Assembly (NCBI RefSeq): GCF_006438925.1 | Contig: NZ_RCZA01000007.1 | Span: 65,611-129,610, forward strand | DNA length: 64,000 nt | Source of the DNA: Pseudomonas mandelii | GTDB taxonomy: Bacteria; Pseudomonadota; Gammaproteobacteria; Pseudomonadales; Pseudomonadaceae | Direction of reading: 5' to 3' | Part shown: positions 24,511 through 35,386 of the stretch, in pieces | Position numbering within the stretch: position 1 is the stretch's first letter | Layout: each line of letters opens with the position of its first letter | Translations under genes and position numbers: made by a program | The notes under the pieces: model-generated | Databases searched by the model: none | The model's input: only the letters and a program-made list of their open reading frames with translations | Told to the model about the DNA's origin: nothing

Positions 24511-25767
24511 TTACATGTGCGAAATCAGCGCATCACCAAACGCGGACGAAGACAGCAGTTTCGCGCCTTCCATCAGACGGTGGAAGTCATAGGTCACGGT
24601 CTTGGCGGAAATCGCGCCGTTGGTGCCCTTGATGATCAGATCAGCTGCTTCGGTCCAGCCCATGTGACGCAGCATCATCTCTGCGGACAGGATCAGGGAA
24701 CCCGGGTTGACCTGGTCCTTGCCAGCGTACTTCGGTGCGGTACCGTGGGTCGCTTCGAACATCGCAATGGTGTCAGACAGGTTGGCACCCGGCGCGATAC
24801 CGATACCGCCCACTTCCGCCGCCAGAGCGTCGGAGAGGTAGTCGCCGTTCAGGTTCAGGGTCGCGATCACATCGTATTCGGCCGGGCGCAGCAGGATCTG
24901 CTGGAGCATGGCGTCAGCGATGGCGTCTTTGACGATGACGTTCTTGCCGGTTTTCGGGTTTTTGAACTGCATCCACGGACCGCCATCGAGCAGGGTCGCG
25001 CCGAACTCTTCAGCCGCTACTTCGTAGGCCCATTCTTTGAAGGCACCTTCGGTGAACTTCATGATGTTGCCTTTGTGCACGATGGTCAGCGAGTCGCGGT
25101 CGTTGTCGACCACATACTGCAGCGCTTTTCGCGCCAGACGCTTGGTGCCTTGCAGCGAAACCGGCTTGATGCCGATACCGCAGTTTTCGTCGAAACGGAT
25201 CTTGGTGACGCCCATTTCATCTTTAAGGAACTTGATGACCTTGGTCGCTTCCGGCGAACCGGCTTTCCACTCGATACCGGCGTAGATGTCTTCCGAGTTC
25301 TCACGGAAGATCGTCATGTCGACGTCGCCTGGCTTCTTGACCGGGCTAGGCACGCCTTCGAACCAACGCACAGGGCGCAGGCAGACATAGAGGTCGAGCT
25401 GCTGACGCAGGGCCACGTTCAGGGAACGGATGCCGCCGCCGACCGGGGTGGTCAGAGGGCCCTTGATGGAAACCACGTAATCCTTGACTGCGTCCAGGGT
25501 TTCCTGGGGTAGCCAGGTGTCCTGATCGTAAACCTGAGTCGCTTTCTCCCCGGCGTAGACTTCCATCCAGGAAATTTTGCGCTCGCCGCCGTAAGCCTTC
25601 TTAACAGCAGCATCGACAACCTTGATCATGACCGGGCTGATATCAACGCCAATACCATCGCCTTCGATGAAGGGGATGATCGGGTTGTTAGGAACATTGA
25701 GAGAATGGTCCGCGTTGACGGTGATTTTGTCGCCGACTGCTGGAACCTGAATCTTCTTGTATCCCAT
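24511..25767 (-). CDS. icd: Isocitrate dehydrogenase (NADP), homodimeric type I
   Basis: 418 residues, close to E. coli Icd (416). Oxidises isocitrate to 2-oxoglutarate with NADP. The phospho-regulatory segment GGGIRSLNVALRQ is conserved, with S115 equivalent to E. coli Ser113, the AceK target. The NADP motif ATHGTAPKYAGKDQVNPGS is near residue 340. aceK is not in this window. The start at 25767 follows GGAG; upstream ATGs at 25779 and 25836 are less likely. Divergent from a second, unrelated isocitrate dehydrogenase gene (idh). Confidence 0.97.
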   Translation of the reverse strand: MGYKKIQVPAVGDKITVNADHSLNVPNNPIIPFIEGDGIGVDISPVMIKVVDAAVKKAYGGERKISWMEVYAGEKATQVYDQDTWLPQETLDAVKDYVVSIKGPLTTPVGGGIRSLNVALRQQLDLYVCLRPVRWFEGVPSPVKKPGDVDMTIFRENSEDIYAGIEWKAGSPEATKVIKFLKDEMGVTKIRFDENCGIGIKPVSLQGTKRLARKALQYVVDNDRDSLTIVHKGNIMKFTEGAFKEWAYEVAAEEFGATLLDGGPWMQFKNPKTGKNVIVKDAIADAMLQQILLRPAEYDVIATLNLNGDYLSDALAAEVGGIGIAPGANLSDTIAMFEATHGTAPKYAGKDQVNPGSLILSAEMMLRHMGWTEAADLIIKGTNGAISAKTVTYDFHRLMEGAKLLSSSAFGDALISHM

Positions 25768-26263
25768 GCTGAACTCCATTGTTTGGATTGAACATCTGGC
25801 TTCGTTCGAGCGTACCCCAGTTAAATCGGCACGCAAACCCTATGTTCCAACCATCGGCCGCAAAGCTGCACAGTTCGCGACGTACAAGCCTGAAAGCAAA
25901 GGGAAAAGCGCCAAACTCAAGCACGGTGCAAGACTCTACGCCCCACTCGCCCCTGCGACCTTTAGACCAATGGACGACAATCGTTGCATATGAACCATCG
26001 GCAGATTGCCAGCTTCCTATGTATAATGCCGCCCGCTGACCACAGAGTCACGACGGCCGATCTCTCTACTACGAGACTTTGAGCCCGAAAAAGCAGGGCT
26101 GTTACCGCAGTCCACCCGCTTGACGCTCGACTGATGCACCCAACATCACCGCGCACAAATCTCGACATTCGGCTCATGGATGACTTTGAACGAACGCGCT
26201 TACCCGGCGCCCCTCGAGTTTTTCTGCGCACGCTTTAGCAAAGAAGAGAGAGTTAATCCGAAT
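25768..26263. other. Divergent icd/idh intergenic region
   Basis: 496 bases with no credible gene. On the idh side a perfect TATAAT lies at 26022-26027, directly preceded by TG, about 240 bases before idh. The idh leader would hold a hairpin AGCCC(N9)GGGCT at 26082-26100. The icd side has no clear promoter. The long leaders on both sides make RNA-level control possible. Confidence 0.55.
26020..26027 (+). promoter_or_regulatory. Candidate -10 box of idh
   Basis: TGTATAAT with a perfect TATAAT hexamer; no good -35 at 16-18 bases. The TG directly abuts the hexamer rather than sitting one base away as in a classical extended -10. Confidence 0.35.
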
Positions 26264-28489
<2,226 letters not shown>

Positions 28490-28510
28490 GGTTGTAAGGA
28501 TGCAAAGAAG

Positions 28511-28539
28511 CCCCGGCCCTGCGCCGGGGTTTCTGTTTG
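28511..28539 (+). terminator. Intrinsic terminator of idh
   Basis: CCCCGGC, a 5-base loop, GCCGGGG, then TTTCTGTTTG; 22 bases after the idh stop. Confidence 0.85.
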
Positions 28540-28576
28540 TGGCATTCACACAAATTTATCTGCCTGACCCGGCCCT

Positions 28577-28665
28577 TGTGGGAGCGAGCCGGCTCGCGAA
28601 TGCGGTATATCCTTCAATCCTGTATTGACTGACCTACCGCTTTCGCGAGCAGGCTCGCTCCCACA
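28577..28665. repeat. REP inverted pair (GTGGGAGCGAGC family)
   Basis: TTGTGGGAGCGAGCCGGCTC and an inverted GCGAGCAGGCTCGCTCCCAC about 40 bases later, between idh and nudJ. Confidence 0.85.
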
Positions 28666-28703
28666 TTGATCTTTGTTCCAACATAAAAAATCGAGGAAGT
28701 CTC

Positions 28704-29150
28704 ATGGATTGGCTACCCCACATCACCGTCGCGACCATCGTCGAAGACAACGGCCGCTTCCTGATGGTCGAAGAATCCAAGGGCGGACGAACGGTGCTCA
28801 ACCAGCCCGCCGGTCACCTCGACCCGGACGAAACCCTGATCGAAGCCGCTGTACGCGAAACCCTCGAAGAAACCGGCTGGGACGTCGAGCCGACCGGCGT
28901 GGTGGGCATTTACCTCTACACCGCTCCGAGCAACGGCGTGACTTATCAGCGGGTCTGCTTCACTGCAAAACCGCTCAAACATCACCCCGACTATCAGCTG
29001 GACGACGGCATCGTCGGCGCAAAATGGCTGACGCGTGACGAACTCATGGCACAGCGCGCAAACTGGCGCAGTGAGCTGATCATCCGCTGTATCGATGATT
29101 ATCTGGACGGCCAACACTTCGGTCTCGAACTGATCCGCCCTTCTCTTTAG
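28704..29150 (+). CDS. nudJ: Nudix hydrolase NudJ (phosphatase/HMP-PP hydrolase)
   Basis: 148 residues. A perfect Nudix box, GHLDPDETLIEAAVRETLEETGW, lies at about residues 37-59. The N-terminus MDWLPHITVATIVEDNGRFLMVEE and the gene order nudJ-mnmA-hflD-purB match E. coli. NudJ removes phosphates from nucleoside di/triphosphates and from thiamin precursor HMP-PP. 59 bases upstream of mnmA on the same strand. Confidence 0.9.
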   Translation: MDWLPHITVATIVEDNGRFLMVEESKGGRTVLNQPAGHLDPDETLIEAAVRETLEETGWDVEPTGVVGIYLYTAPSNGVTYQRVCFTAKPLKHHPDYQLDDGIVGAKWLTRDELMAQRANWRSELIIRCIDDYLDGQHFGLELIRPSL

Positions 29151-29209
29151 CCTTGCGGGCTTCAGCCTGTTAGAATCGCGTCCTTTTTAAAGACACTCAT
29201 TGAATCCCT

Positions 29210-30355
29210 ATGCGTGATCCAGCCCCTTCTGACACACAAAAGAAGCGCGTCATTGTCGGCATGTCCGGCGGCGTGGACTCTTCCGTTTCCGCTCTCCTGC
29301 TGATCGAGCAGGGTTATGAGGTGGAAGGCCTGTTCATGAAGAACTGGGAAGAAGACGATGGAACGGAATACTGCACCGCCATGGATGACCTGGCGGACGC
29401 TCAGGCCGTGTGCGACAAAATTGGCATCAAGCTGCACACCGCCAACTTCGCCGCCGAGTACTGGGACAACGTGTTCGAGCACTTCCTGGCCGAATACAAG
29501 GCCGGTCGCACGCCGAACCCGGACATCCTGTGTAACCGCGAGATCAAGTTCAAGGCGTTCCTCGACTACGCCATGATGCTCGGCGCCGACCTGATCGCCA
29601 CCGGCCACTACGTGCGCCGTCGCGACATCAATGGCCGCACCGAGCTGCTCAAGGGCCTGGACCCGAACAAGGACCAGAGTTACTTCCTGCACGCCGTCGG
29701 TGGTGAACAGATCGCCAAGACCCTGTTCCCGGTCGGCGAGCTGGAAAAACCCGAAGTGCGCGCGATTGCCGAGAAACACGAACTGGCCACCGCGAAGAAA
29801 AAGGATTCCACCGGAATCTGCTTTATCGGCGAACGCCGCTTCAGCGACTTCCTCAAACAATACCTGCCAGCCCAGCCCGGCGAGATCAAGACCACCGAAG
29901 GTGAAGTCATCGGCCGTCACCACGGCTTGATGTATCACACCATCGGCCAGCGTCAGGGCCTGGGCATTGGCGGCTTGAAAGACGCCAGCGACGAGCCGTG
30001 GTACGTGCTGATCAAAGACCTGGAGCACAACGAATTGATCGTTGGCCAGGGCAATGACCACCCGTACCTGTTCTCCCGCGCCCTGCTCGCCTCGGACATC
30101 TATTGGGTCAACCCGATCGACTTGACCGAGCCGCGCAAACTGACGGCCAAAGTCCGTTATCGCCAGAGCGATCAACCCTGCACGCTGGAAAAGACCGCCA
30201 ACGGCTACCGCGCGACCTTCGATGACCCGCAACGCGCGGTCACCCCAGGCCAGTCCGTGGTGTTCTATGACGGCGAAATCTGCCTCGGTGGCGGCGTGAT
30301 CGAAGTCGCAGAGCCGTGGACCAGCAAAGGCACTCCTCAAGGCGAGCAGCAATGA
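29210..30355 (+). CDS. mnmA: tRNA-specific 2-thiouridylase MnmA
   Basis: 381 residues. PP-loop SGGVDSS activates U34 with ATP; the catalytic cysteines are C108 (PDILCNREIKF) and C204 (STGICFIGERRF), matching E. coli C102 and C199. It puts sulfur delivered by TusE onto the wobble U34 of tRNA-Lys, -Glu and -Gln. Its stop overlaps the hflD start (ATGA). The tusDCBE donors are at 6686-8067 in the same window. Confidence 0.97.
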   Translation: MRDPAPSDTQKKRVIVGMSGGVDSSVSALLLIEQGYEVEGLFMKNWEEDDGTEYCTAMDDLADAQAVCDKIGIKLHTANFAAEYWDNVFEHFLAEYKAGRTPNPDILCNREIKFKAFLDYAMMLGADLIATGHYVRRRDINGRTELLKGLDPNKDQSYFLHAVGGEQIAKTLFPVGELEKPEVRAIAEKHELATAKKKDSTGICFIGERRFSDFLKQYLPAQPGEIKTTEGEVIGRHHGLMYHTIGQRQGLGIGGLKDASDEPWYVLIKDLEHNELIVGQGNDHPYLFSRALLASDIYWVNPIDLTEPRKLTAKVRYRQSDQPCTLEKTANGYRATFDDPQRAVTPGQSVVFYDGEICLGGGVIEVAEPWTSKGTPQGEQQ

Positions 30356-30975
30356 GCCCGACTCAGGAGCAACTGACGGCTCTGGGCGGCGTGTTTCTCG
30401 CCGCCGTGCTGGTCGACAAGATCGCCAAGACCGGCCAGACCGCCGAAGCCGGCCTGACGTGCATGCTCGGTAGCCTGCTGATTCGCGACCCCAAAGACAC
30501 CCTGGAAGTCTACGGCGGCGACGACATCAATCTGCGTGAAGGTTACCGCGCATTGATCGGCGCCCTGGAACGCGACCCGAGCACCCTTCAGCGCGAACCA
30601 CTGCGCTATGCGCTGGCAATGCTCGGCCTGGAGCGTCAGCTGGCCAAGCGCAACGACATGCTAGACGTGATCGGCAAGCGTTTGCCGCAGATTCAATCCC
30701 AGGTCGAGCACTTCGGCCCGGCTCACGAAAACGTCATTGCTGCCTGCGGTGCGCTGTACCAGGACACCCTGAGCACCTTGCGCCAACGGATTCAGGTCCA
30801 TGGCGACATGCGCAACCTGCAGCAACCGAGCAACGCTTCGAAAATCCGCGCCCTGTTGCTGGCCGGGATTCGATCGGCGCGCCTGTGGCGGCAGTTGGGC
30901 GGTCATCGCTGGCAGCTGGTGATCAGCCGCCGCAAGTTGCTCAAAGAGCTTTACCCGCTGATGCGCAGCAGCTGA
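30352..30975 (+). CDS. hflD: High frequency lysogenization protein HflD homologue
   Basis: 207 residues, all-helical, peripheral to the inner membrane in E. coli, where it binds phage lambda CII. Recognised by EQLTALGGVFLAAVLVDKIAKTGQ and by position between mnmA and purB. The start at 30352 overlaps the mnmA stop by 4 bases. Its cellular role outside lambda biology is unclear. Confidence 0.9.
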   Translation: MSPTQEQLTALGGVFLAAVLVDKIAKTGQTAEAGLTCMLGSLLIRDPKDTLEVYGGDDINLREGYRALIGALERDPSTLQREPLRYALAMLGLERQLAKRNDMLDVIGKRLPQIQSQVEHFGPAHENVIAACGALYQDTLSTLRQRIQVHGDMRNLQQPSNASKIRALLLAGIRSARLWRQLGGHRWQLVISRRKLLKELYPLMRSS

Positions 30976-31101
30976 ACCGCGCCCGCAAGACCTTTTGTAA
31001 TTTGTAACGCGTAAGACGCTGGTCAGTTGGCAACGGACCGGCGGATTTTTTCATGTATGATACGCGCCCCATTTCGTTGCCCGACTGTCCGAGAACACCC
31101 C

Positions 31102-32472
31102 ATGCAGCTTTCTTCGCTCACTGCGGTTTCCCCTGTTGACGGCCGCTACGCCGGCAAAACCCAGGCCCTGCGCCCAATTTTCAGCGAATACGGCCTGATC
31201 CGTGCTCGCGTTCTGGTTGAAGTGCGCTGGCTCCAGCGCCTGGCCGCTCACCCTGGCATCAGCGAAGTGCCGGCGTTCTCCGCCGAAGCCAACGCTGTGC
31301 TGAACACCCTGGCGGAAAATTTCGCTCTGGAGCACGCCGAGCGTGTCAAAGAGATCGAGCGCACCACCAACCACGACGTCAAAGCCATTGAGTACCTGCT
31401 CAAAGAGCAAGCGGCCAAGCTGCCGGAACTGGCTGCTGTCAGCGAATTCATCCACTTTGCCTGCACCAGCGAGGACATCAACAACCTGTCCCACGCCCTG
31501 ATGCTGCGTGAAGGCCGTGATGACGTGATGCTGCCGCTGATGCGCCAGACTGCCGAAGCCATCCGCGAACTGGCCATCCGTTTCGCTGACGTGCCGATGC
31601 TGTCGCGCACCCACGGTCAACCGGCCTCGCCGACCACCCTGGGCAAAGAGCTGGCGAACGTGGTTTACCGTCTGGAGCGTCAAATCGCTCAAGTCGCTGC
31701 CGTTCCGCTGCTGGGCAAGATCAACGGCGCTGTCGGCAACTACAACGCTCACCTGTCGGCCTACCCTGAGATCGATTGGGAAGAGAACGCCCGCGCCTTC
31801 ATCGAAGACGAGCTGGGCCTGGGCTTCAACCCGTACACCACGCAGATCGAACCGCACGACTACATCGCCGAGCTGTTCGACGCGATCGCGCGCTTCAACA
31901 CCATCCTGATCGACTTCGACCGCGACATCTGGGGCTACATTTCCCTGGGCTATTTCAAACAGCGCACCATCGCGGGCGAAATCGGTTCGTCGACCATGCC
32001 GCACAAGGTCAACCCGATCGACTTCGAGAACTCCGAAGGCAACCTGGGCATCGCCAACGCACTGTTCCAGCACCTGGCGAGCAAGCTGCCGATCTCCCGC
32101 TGGCAGCGTGACCTGACCGACTCCACCGTTCTGCGCAACCTCGGTGTCGGCTTCGCCCACAGCGTGATCGCGTACGAAGCCAGCCTCAAAGGCATCAGCA
32201 AACTGGAGCTCAACGCTCAGAAGATTGCTGCTGACCTGGACGCGTGCTGGGAAGTATTGGCCGAGCCAATCCAAACCGTGATGCGTCGCTACAACATCGA
32301 AAACCCGTACGAAAAACTGAAAGAGTTGACCCGTGGCAAGGGCATCAGCCCTGAAGCACTGCAAACTTTCATCGACGGCCTGGACATGCCAGCCTCGGCC
32401 AAGGCCGAGCTGAAACTGCTCACCCCGGCGAACTACATTGGTAACGCTGTAGAGCAAGCCAAACGCATCTGA
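31102..32472 (+). CDS. purB: Adenylosuccinate lyase
   Basis: 456 residues, identical in length to E. coli PurB. Cleaves SAICAR and adenylosuccinate to release fumarate in purine synthesis. The fumarase/aspartase signature GSSTMPHKVNPIDFEN is present, as are RTHGQPASPTTLGKE and the N-terminal LTAVSPVDGRYAGKT. The start at 31102 is the usual MQLSSLTAVSP. A TATGAT box at 31056-31061 may be its -10; an intrinsic terminator follows. Confidence 0.97.
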   Translation: MQLSSLTAVSPVDGRYAGKTQALRPIFSEYGLIRARVLVEVRWLQRLAAHPGISEVPAFSAEANAVLNTLAENFALEHAERVKEIERTTNHDVKAIEYLLKEQAAKLPELAAVSEFIHFACTSEDINNLSHALMLREGRDDVMLPLMRQTAEAIRELAIRFADVPMLSRTHGQPASPTTLGKELANVVYRLERQIAQVAAVPLLGKINGAVGNYNAHLSAYPEIDWEENARAFIEDELGLGFNPYTTQIEPHDYIAELFDAIARFNTILIDFDRDIWGYISLGYFKQRTIAGEIGSSTMPHKVNPIDFENSEGNLGIANALFQHLASKLPISRWQRDLTDSTVLRNLGVGFAHSVIAYEASLKGISKLELNAQKIAADLDACWEVLAEPIQTVMRRYNIENPYEKLKELTRGKGISPEALQTFIDGLDMPASAKAELKLLTPANYIGNAVEQAKRI

Positions 32473-32494
32473 TCGACCGCTTTACCCTTTTGAG

Positions 32495-32520
32495 ACGCCC
32501 GGCAGCGCCGGGCGTTTTTA
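32495..32520 (+). terminator. Intrinsic terminator of purB
   Basis: ACGCCCGGC, a short AGC loop, GCCGGGCGTTTTT; a strong GC stem with a U-run 22 bases after the stop. Confidence 0.92.
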
Positions 32521-32558
32521 TTCCCGTCTGAAAAGTACTTTTTTTCAATAGGTTACAC

Positions 32559-33728
32559 ATGAATCCTGACATTCCTCTTCAACTTCTGGGCGGCATCACG
32601 GCGCGCGAATTCCTGCGCGACTACTGGCAGAAAAAACCCCTGCTGATCCGTCAGGCGATTCCTGAATTCGAAAGCCCGATCGACGCCGACGAACTGGCCG
32701 GCCTGGCGCTGGAAGAAGAAGTTGAATCGCGCCTGGTGATCGAGCACGGCGAGCGCCCTTGGGAACTGCGCCGCGGCCCATTCGCCGAAGACGAATTCAG
32801 CAAATTGCCGGAACGCGACTGGACCCTGCTGGTTCAAGCCGTCGACCAATTCGTGCCGGAAGTTGCCGAGTTGCTGGAAAACTTCCGCTTCCTGCCGAGC
32901 TGGCGTGTCGACGATGTGATGATCAGCTTCGCCGCCCCGGGTGGCAGTGTCGGTCCGCACTTCGACAACTACGACGTGTTCCTGCTGCAAGGTCACGGCA
33001 AGCGCAACTGGAAAATCGGCCAGATGTGCGACTCCGAGAGCAAGCTGCTGCAACACGCCGACCTGCGCATCCTTGCCGACTTCGAAGCGACCGACGAATG
33101 GGTTCTGGAACCGGGCGACATGCTCTACCTGCCGCCGCGCCTGGCCCACTGCGGCGTTGCCGTTGATGACTGCCTGACTTACTCGGTCGGTTTCCGTGCG
33201 CCGAGCGCCGCTGAAGTGCTGACTCACTTCACCGACTTCCTCAGCCAGTTCCTGCCGGACGAAGAACGCTACACCGACGCCGACGCTCTGCCTGCTGTCG
33301 ATCCGCATCAGATCCAGCACGACGCTCTTGATCGCTTGAAAGGCCTGCTGGCCGAACACATGAGCGACGAGCGCCTGCTGCTGACCTGGTTTGGCCAGTT
33401 CATGACCGAACCGCGCTATCCAGAACTGGTGGCTGGCCCGGAAGAAATGGAAGAAGAAGACCTGCTCGCCAGTCTTGAGCAAGGCGCGGTATTGATCCGC
33501 AACCCGAGCGCCCGCATGGCCTGGTCTGAAGTGGATGACGACCTGCTGCTGTTCGCCAGCGGTCAGAGCCGTTACCTGCCGGGCAAACTGCGCGAGCTGC
33601 TGAAAATGATCTGCGCCGCCGACGCCTTGCACACCGATAACCTTGGCGACTGGTTGAGCGACGAAGACGGCCGCGGCCTGCTGTGTGAACTGGTCAAGCA
33701 AGGCAGCCTGGGGTTTGCTGATGAATAA
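32559..33728 (+). CDS. roxA: Ribosomal protein uL16 arginine hydroxylase RoxA (YcfD, JmjC/cupin)
   Basis: 389 residues, a 2-oxoglutarate/Fe(II) oxygenase that hydroxylates an arginine of ribosomal protein L16. The iron triad is visible: H134 and D136 in GPHFDNYDVFLLQGHGKRNW, and H197 in PPRLAHCGVAV. The C-terminal region carries the dimerisation and winged-helix part. Length close to E. coli YcfD (373). The last codons overlap the next gene by 8 bases. Confidence 0.9.
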   Translation: MNPDIPLQLLGGITAREFLRDYWQKKPLLIRQAIPEFESPIDADELAGLALEEEVESRLVIEHGERPWELRRGPFAEDEFSKLPERDWTLLVQAVDQFVPEVAELLENFRFLPSWRVDDVMISFAAPGGSVGPHFDNYDVFLLQGHGKRNWKIGQMCDSESKLLQHADLRILADFEATDEWVLEPGDMLYLPPRLAHCGVAVDDCLTYSVGFRAPSAAEVLTHFTDFLSQFLPDEERYTDADALPAVDPHQIQHDALDRLKGLLAEHMSDERLLLTWFGQFMTEPRYPELVAGPEEMEEEDLLASLEQGAVLIRNPSARMAWSEVDDDLLLFASGQSRYLPGKLRELLKMICAADALHTDNLGDWLSDEDGRGLLCELVKQGSLGFADE

Positions 33729-34146
33729 AATTCACGTACGTGTCGCAGACTGGCAAAAGGACAACGCCGAGATTCGGCGCATTCGTGAGACGGTGTTCAT
33801 CGCCGAGCAATCTGTTCCACCTGAACTGGAATGGGATGCTGATGACGCAACGGCGGTGCATTTTCTGGCCTTTGAAGGCGACTTTCCGATTGGCACCGCT
33901 CGCTTGCTGCCCGACGGCCACGTCGGCCGGGTGTCGGTGCTGAAAGACTGGCGCGGCTTGAAAGTCGGCGATGCGCTGATGCAAGCAGTGATCGGTGAAG
34001 CCGAAAAGCGCGGACTGAAGCAGCAGATGCTGAGCGCACAGGTACAGGCCACGGCGTTCTATGAGCGCCTGGGCTTCAGCCTGGTCAGTGAAGAATTCCT
34101 GGAAGCAGGCATTCCGCATGTGGACATGGTGCGTCATTCGGCTTAA
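33721..34146 (+). CDS. GNAT family N-acetyltransferase
   Basis: 141 residues. N-terminal IRRIRETVFIAEQSVPPELEWDADDATAVHFLA and the CoA-binding stretch GRVSVLKDWRGLKVGDALMQ resemble the ElaA/YjcF type of small GNATs. The start at 33721 lies inside the end of roxA (8-base overlap), so the two are cotranscribed and probably translationally coupled. This gene pair is worth noting because RoxA modifies a ribosomal protein, but the acetyl acceptor here is unknown. Confidence 0.85.
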   Translation: MNKIHVRVADWQKDNAEIRRIRETVFIAEQSVPPELEWDADDATAVHFLAFEGDFPIGTARLLPDGHVGRVSVLKDWRGLKVGDALMQAVIGEAEKRGLKQQMLSAQVQATAFYERLGFSLVSEEFLEAGIPHVDMVRHSA

Positions 34147-34160
34147 TACCGAGTCGCACC

Positions 34161-34227
34161 CTTCGCGAGCAGGCTCGCTCCCACAAGGATTGCGCTGAAC
34201 CTGTGGGAGCGAGCCTGCTCGCGAAGA
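34161..34227. repeat. REP inverted pair (GTGGGAGCGAGC family)
   Basis: CTTCGCGAGCAGGCTCGCTC and the exact inverted counterpart with a 20-base loop; tightest of the REP pairs here. Confidence 0.85.
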
Positions 34228-34246
34228 GGCCCTGAAGAACACCACA

Positions 34247-34280
34247 AACGCCCCGCCATCTTCGGATGCCGGGGCGTTTT
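34247..34280 (+). terminator. Intrinsic terminator of the roxA-GNAT pair
   Basis: AAACGCCCCG(C)CATC, a TTCG tetraloop, GATG(C)CGGGGCGTTTT; one C-C mismatch in a 13-step stem. Confidence 0.88.
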
Positions 34281-34360
34281 GCTGTCTACGATTCAACTTG
34301 CCCCACGCCGGGCCGACAAACTGGCAATATCAACACTTCAAGATGTCGGAGATAACGGAT

Positions 34361-35122
34361 ATGTCCCTACGCACCCTGCTCACCACGCTGCTGCTGACCT
34401 GCAGTTTTTCGGTCATGGCCGCCACCGAGATCGTGCCCTTGAACTACCACACCAGTGCCGACATGCTGCCGATGGCCCAGGATTTTATCGGCAAGGACGG
34501 CCAGGTCAGCGCCTACGGCAACCAGCTAATTGTCAATGCCGATCAGCGCAAGATCGACGAACTTAAAGCCCTTATCGTCCAACTCGACACCCAACCCAAG
34601 CGCCTGCTGATTACTGTCGACACCAACGAAAACAACTTCCAGGGCGATCAGGGTTACTCGGTAAATGGCGCCAAACCGAGCCAGACTCGCATCATCAATC
34701 GCAGCACCGACAGCCGTGACGGCGGGATTCAGCAGATTCAGGCCAGCGAAGGCGCACCGGCACTGATCCAGGTCGGCCAGAGCGTTCCGCTCACCAGCAC
34801 TCAGACCGATTCCTACGGCGATCTGCGCAGCCAGACCGAATACCGCAACGTCACCCAGGGTTTCTACGTCACCGCCAGCGTCACCGGCGACATCGTTCAC
34901 CTGGCGATCAGCACCAATCGTGACCGCATGAGCCAGGAACGTCCCGATGTAGTGAATGTGCAAAGTACCGACACAACTGTCACGGGACGACTGGGTGAAT
35001 GGATCACCCTGGCCGGCGTGAACCGCCAGACTCAGGCCGACAAACAGGGCCAGACCCGCAGCTACTCGACTCAGGGCCGAGATGACATGACCCTGCGGGT
35101 GAAAGTCGATACTTTGGACTAA
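34361..35122 (+). CDS. Periplasmic protein with secretin N-terminal-type (NolW/short) domain
   Basis: 253 residues. Signal peptide MSLRTLLTTLLLTCSFSVMA, then an N1/short-domain-like repeat: IVPLNYHTSADMLPMAQDFIGKDGQVSAYGNQLIVNADQRKIDELKALIVQLDTQPKRLLITVDT, as found before the barrel of secretins such as PilQ and GspD. The C-terminal part (VGQSVPLTSTQTDSYGD... TGRLGEWITLAGV) resembles the start of a secretin core but ends before any outer-membrane barrel could form. So it is a secretin-like periplasmic protein without a pore. No secretion genes are adjacent. The start at 34361 follows GGAG. Confidence 0.75.
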   Translation: MSLRTLLTTLLLTCSFSVMAATEIVPLNYHTSADMLPMAQDFIGKDGQVSAYGNQLIVNADQRKIDELKALIVQLDTQPKRLLITVDTNENNFQGDQGYSVNGAKPSQTRIINRSTDSRDGGIQQIQASEGAPALIQVGQSVPLTSTQTDSYGDLRSQTEYRNVTQGFYVTASVTGDIVHLAISTNRDRMSQERPDVVNVQSTDTTVTGRLGEWITLAGVNRQTQADKQGQTRSYSTQGRDDMTLRVKVDTLD

Positions 35123-35162
35123 ACCACCGAAAACTGACTGATTAGTCGTATTAGACCAAAGA

Positions 35163-35188
35163 TGTAGTGCCATAAAAAAAGCACTACA
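35163..35188. promoter_or_regulatory. Candidate operator palindrome upstream of aceA (RccR/HexR-like half-sites)
   Basis: Perfect 8-bp arms TGTAGTGC and GCACTACA separated by CATAAAAAAA. RpiR-family regulators of Pseudomonas carbon metabolism (HexR, RccR) recognise TGTAGT/ACTACA-type half-sites, and RccR is known to control aceA in P. fluorescens. The site lies 7 bases before the candidate -35. The assignment to RccR is from memory and inference. Confidence 0.5.
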
Positions 35189-35194
35189 AAACGT

Positions 35195-35223
35195 TTGACG
35201 ATACAAAAAAGCAAAGGCATGAT
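35195..35223 (+). promoter_or_regulatory. Candidate sigma-70 promoter of aceA
   Basis: TTGACG and CATGAT separated by 17 bases (5/6 and 4/6 to consensus). It would give a leader of about 405 bases before aceA. Confidence 0.4.
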
Positions 35224-35245
35224 GGCCTCGCTCCCGCTAATCAGG

Positions 35246-35386
35246 GGCCCTGGCAAGGGCCTTCGAGGCGACGCTCGCAACTACCCCGCGAGCCGCTTCG
35301 TGTCTGTACCGCCCACAAGGTGTGTTTGACGAGGTTGCCGACTGGAACGAAGTTGTCCCGAGGGACGGAAGCGTAATTAGGTAACC
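35246..35386 (+). ncRNA. Putative structured leader RNA of aceA
   Basis: Two nested structures can be read by eye. A hairpin GGCCCT-GGCA-AGGGCC lies at 35246-35261. A 7-bp helix pairs GGTTGCC (35333-35339) with GGTAACC (35380-35386), one pair being G-U, and encloses a GTCC-CGAG-GGAC hairpin (35355-35366). This is suggestive of a folded leader element but is not proof; no known RNA family was recognised. Confidence 0.35.

Noticed and set aside
26180..26263. 28-residue N-terminal extension of idh
   Set aside because: Family proteins begin MPTRSKIIY or similar; the extension is not hydrophobic enough for targeting and lacks a ribosome-binding site.
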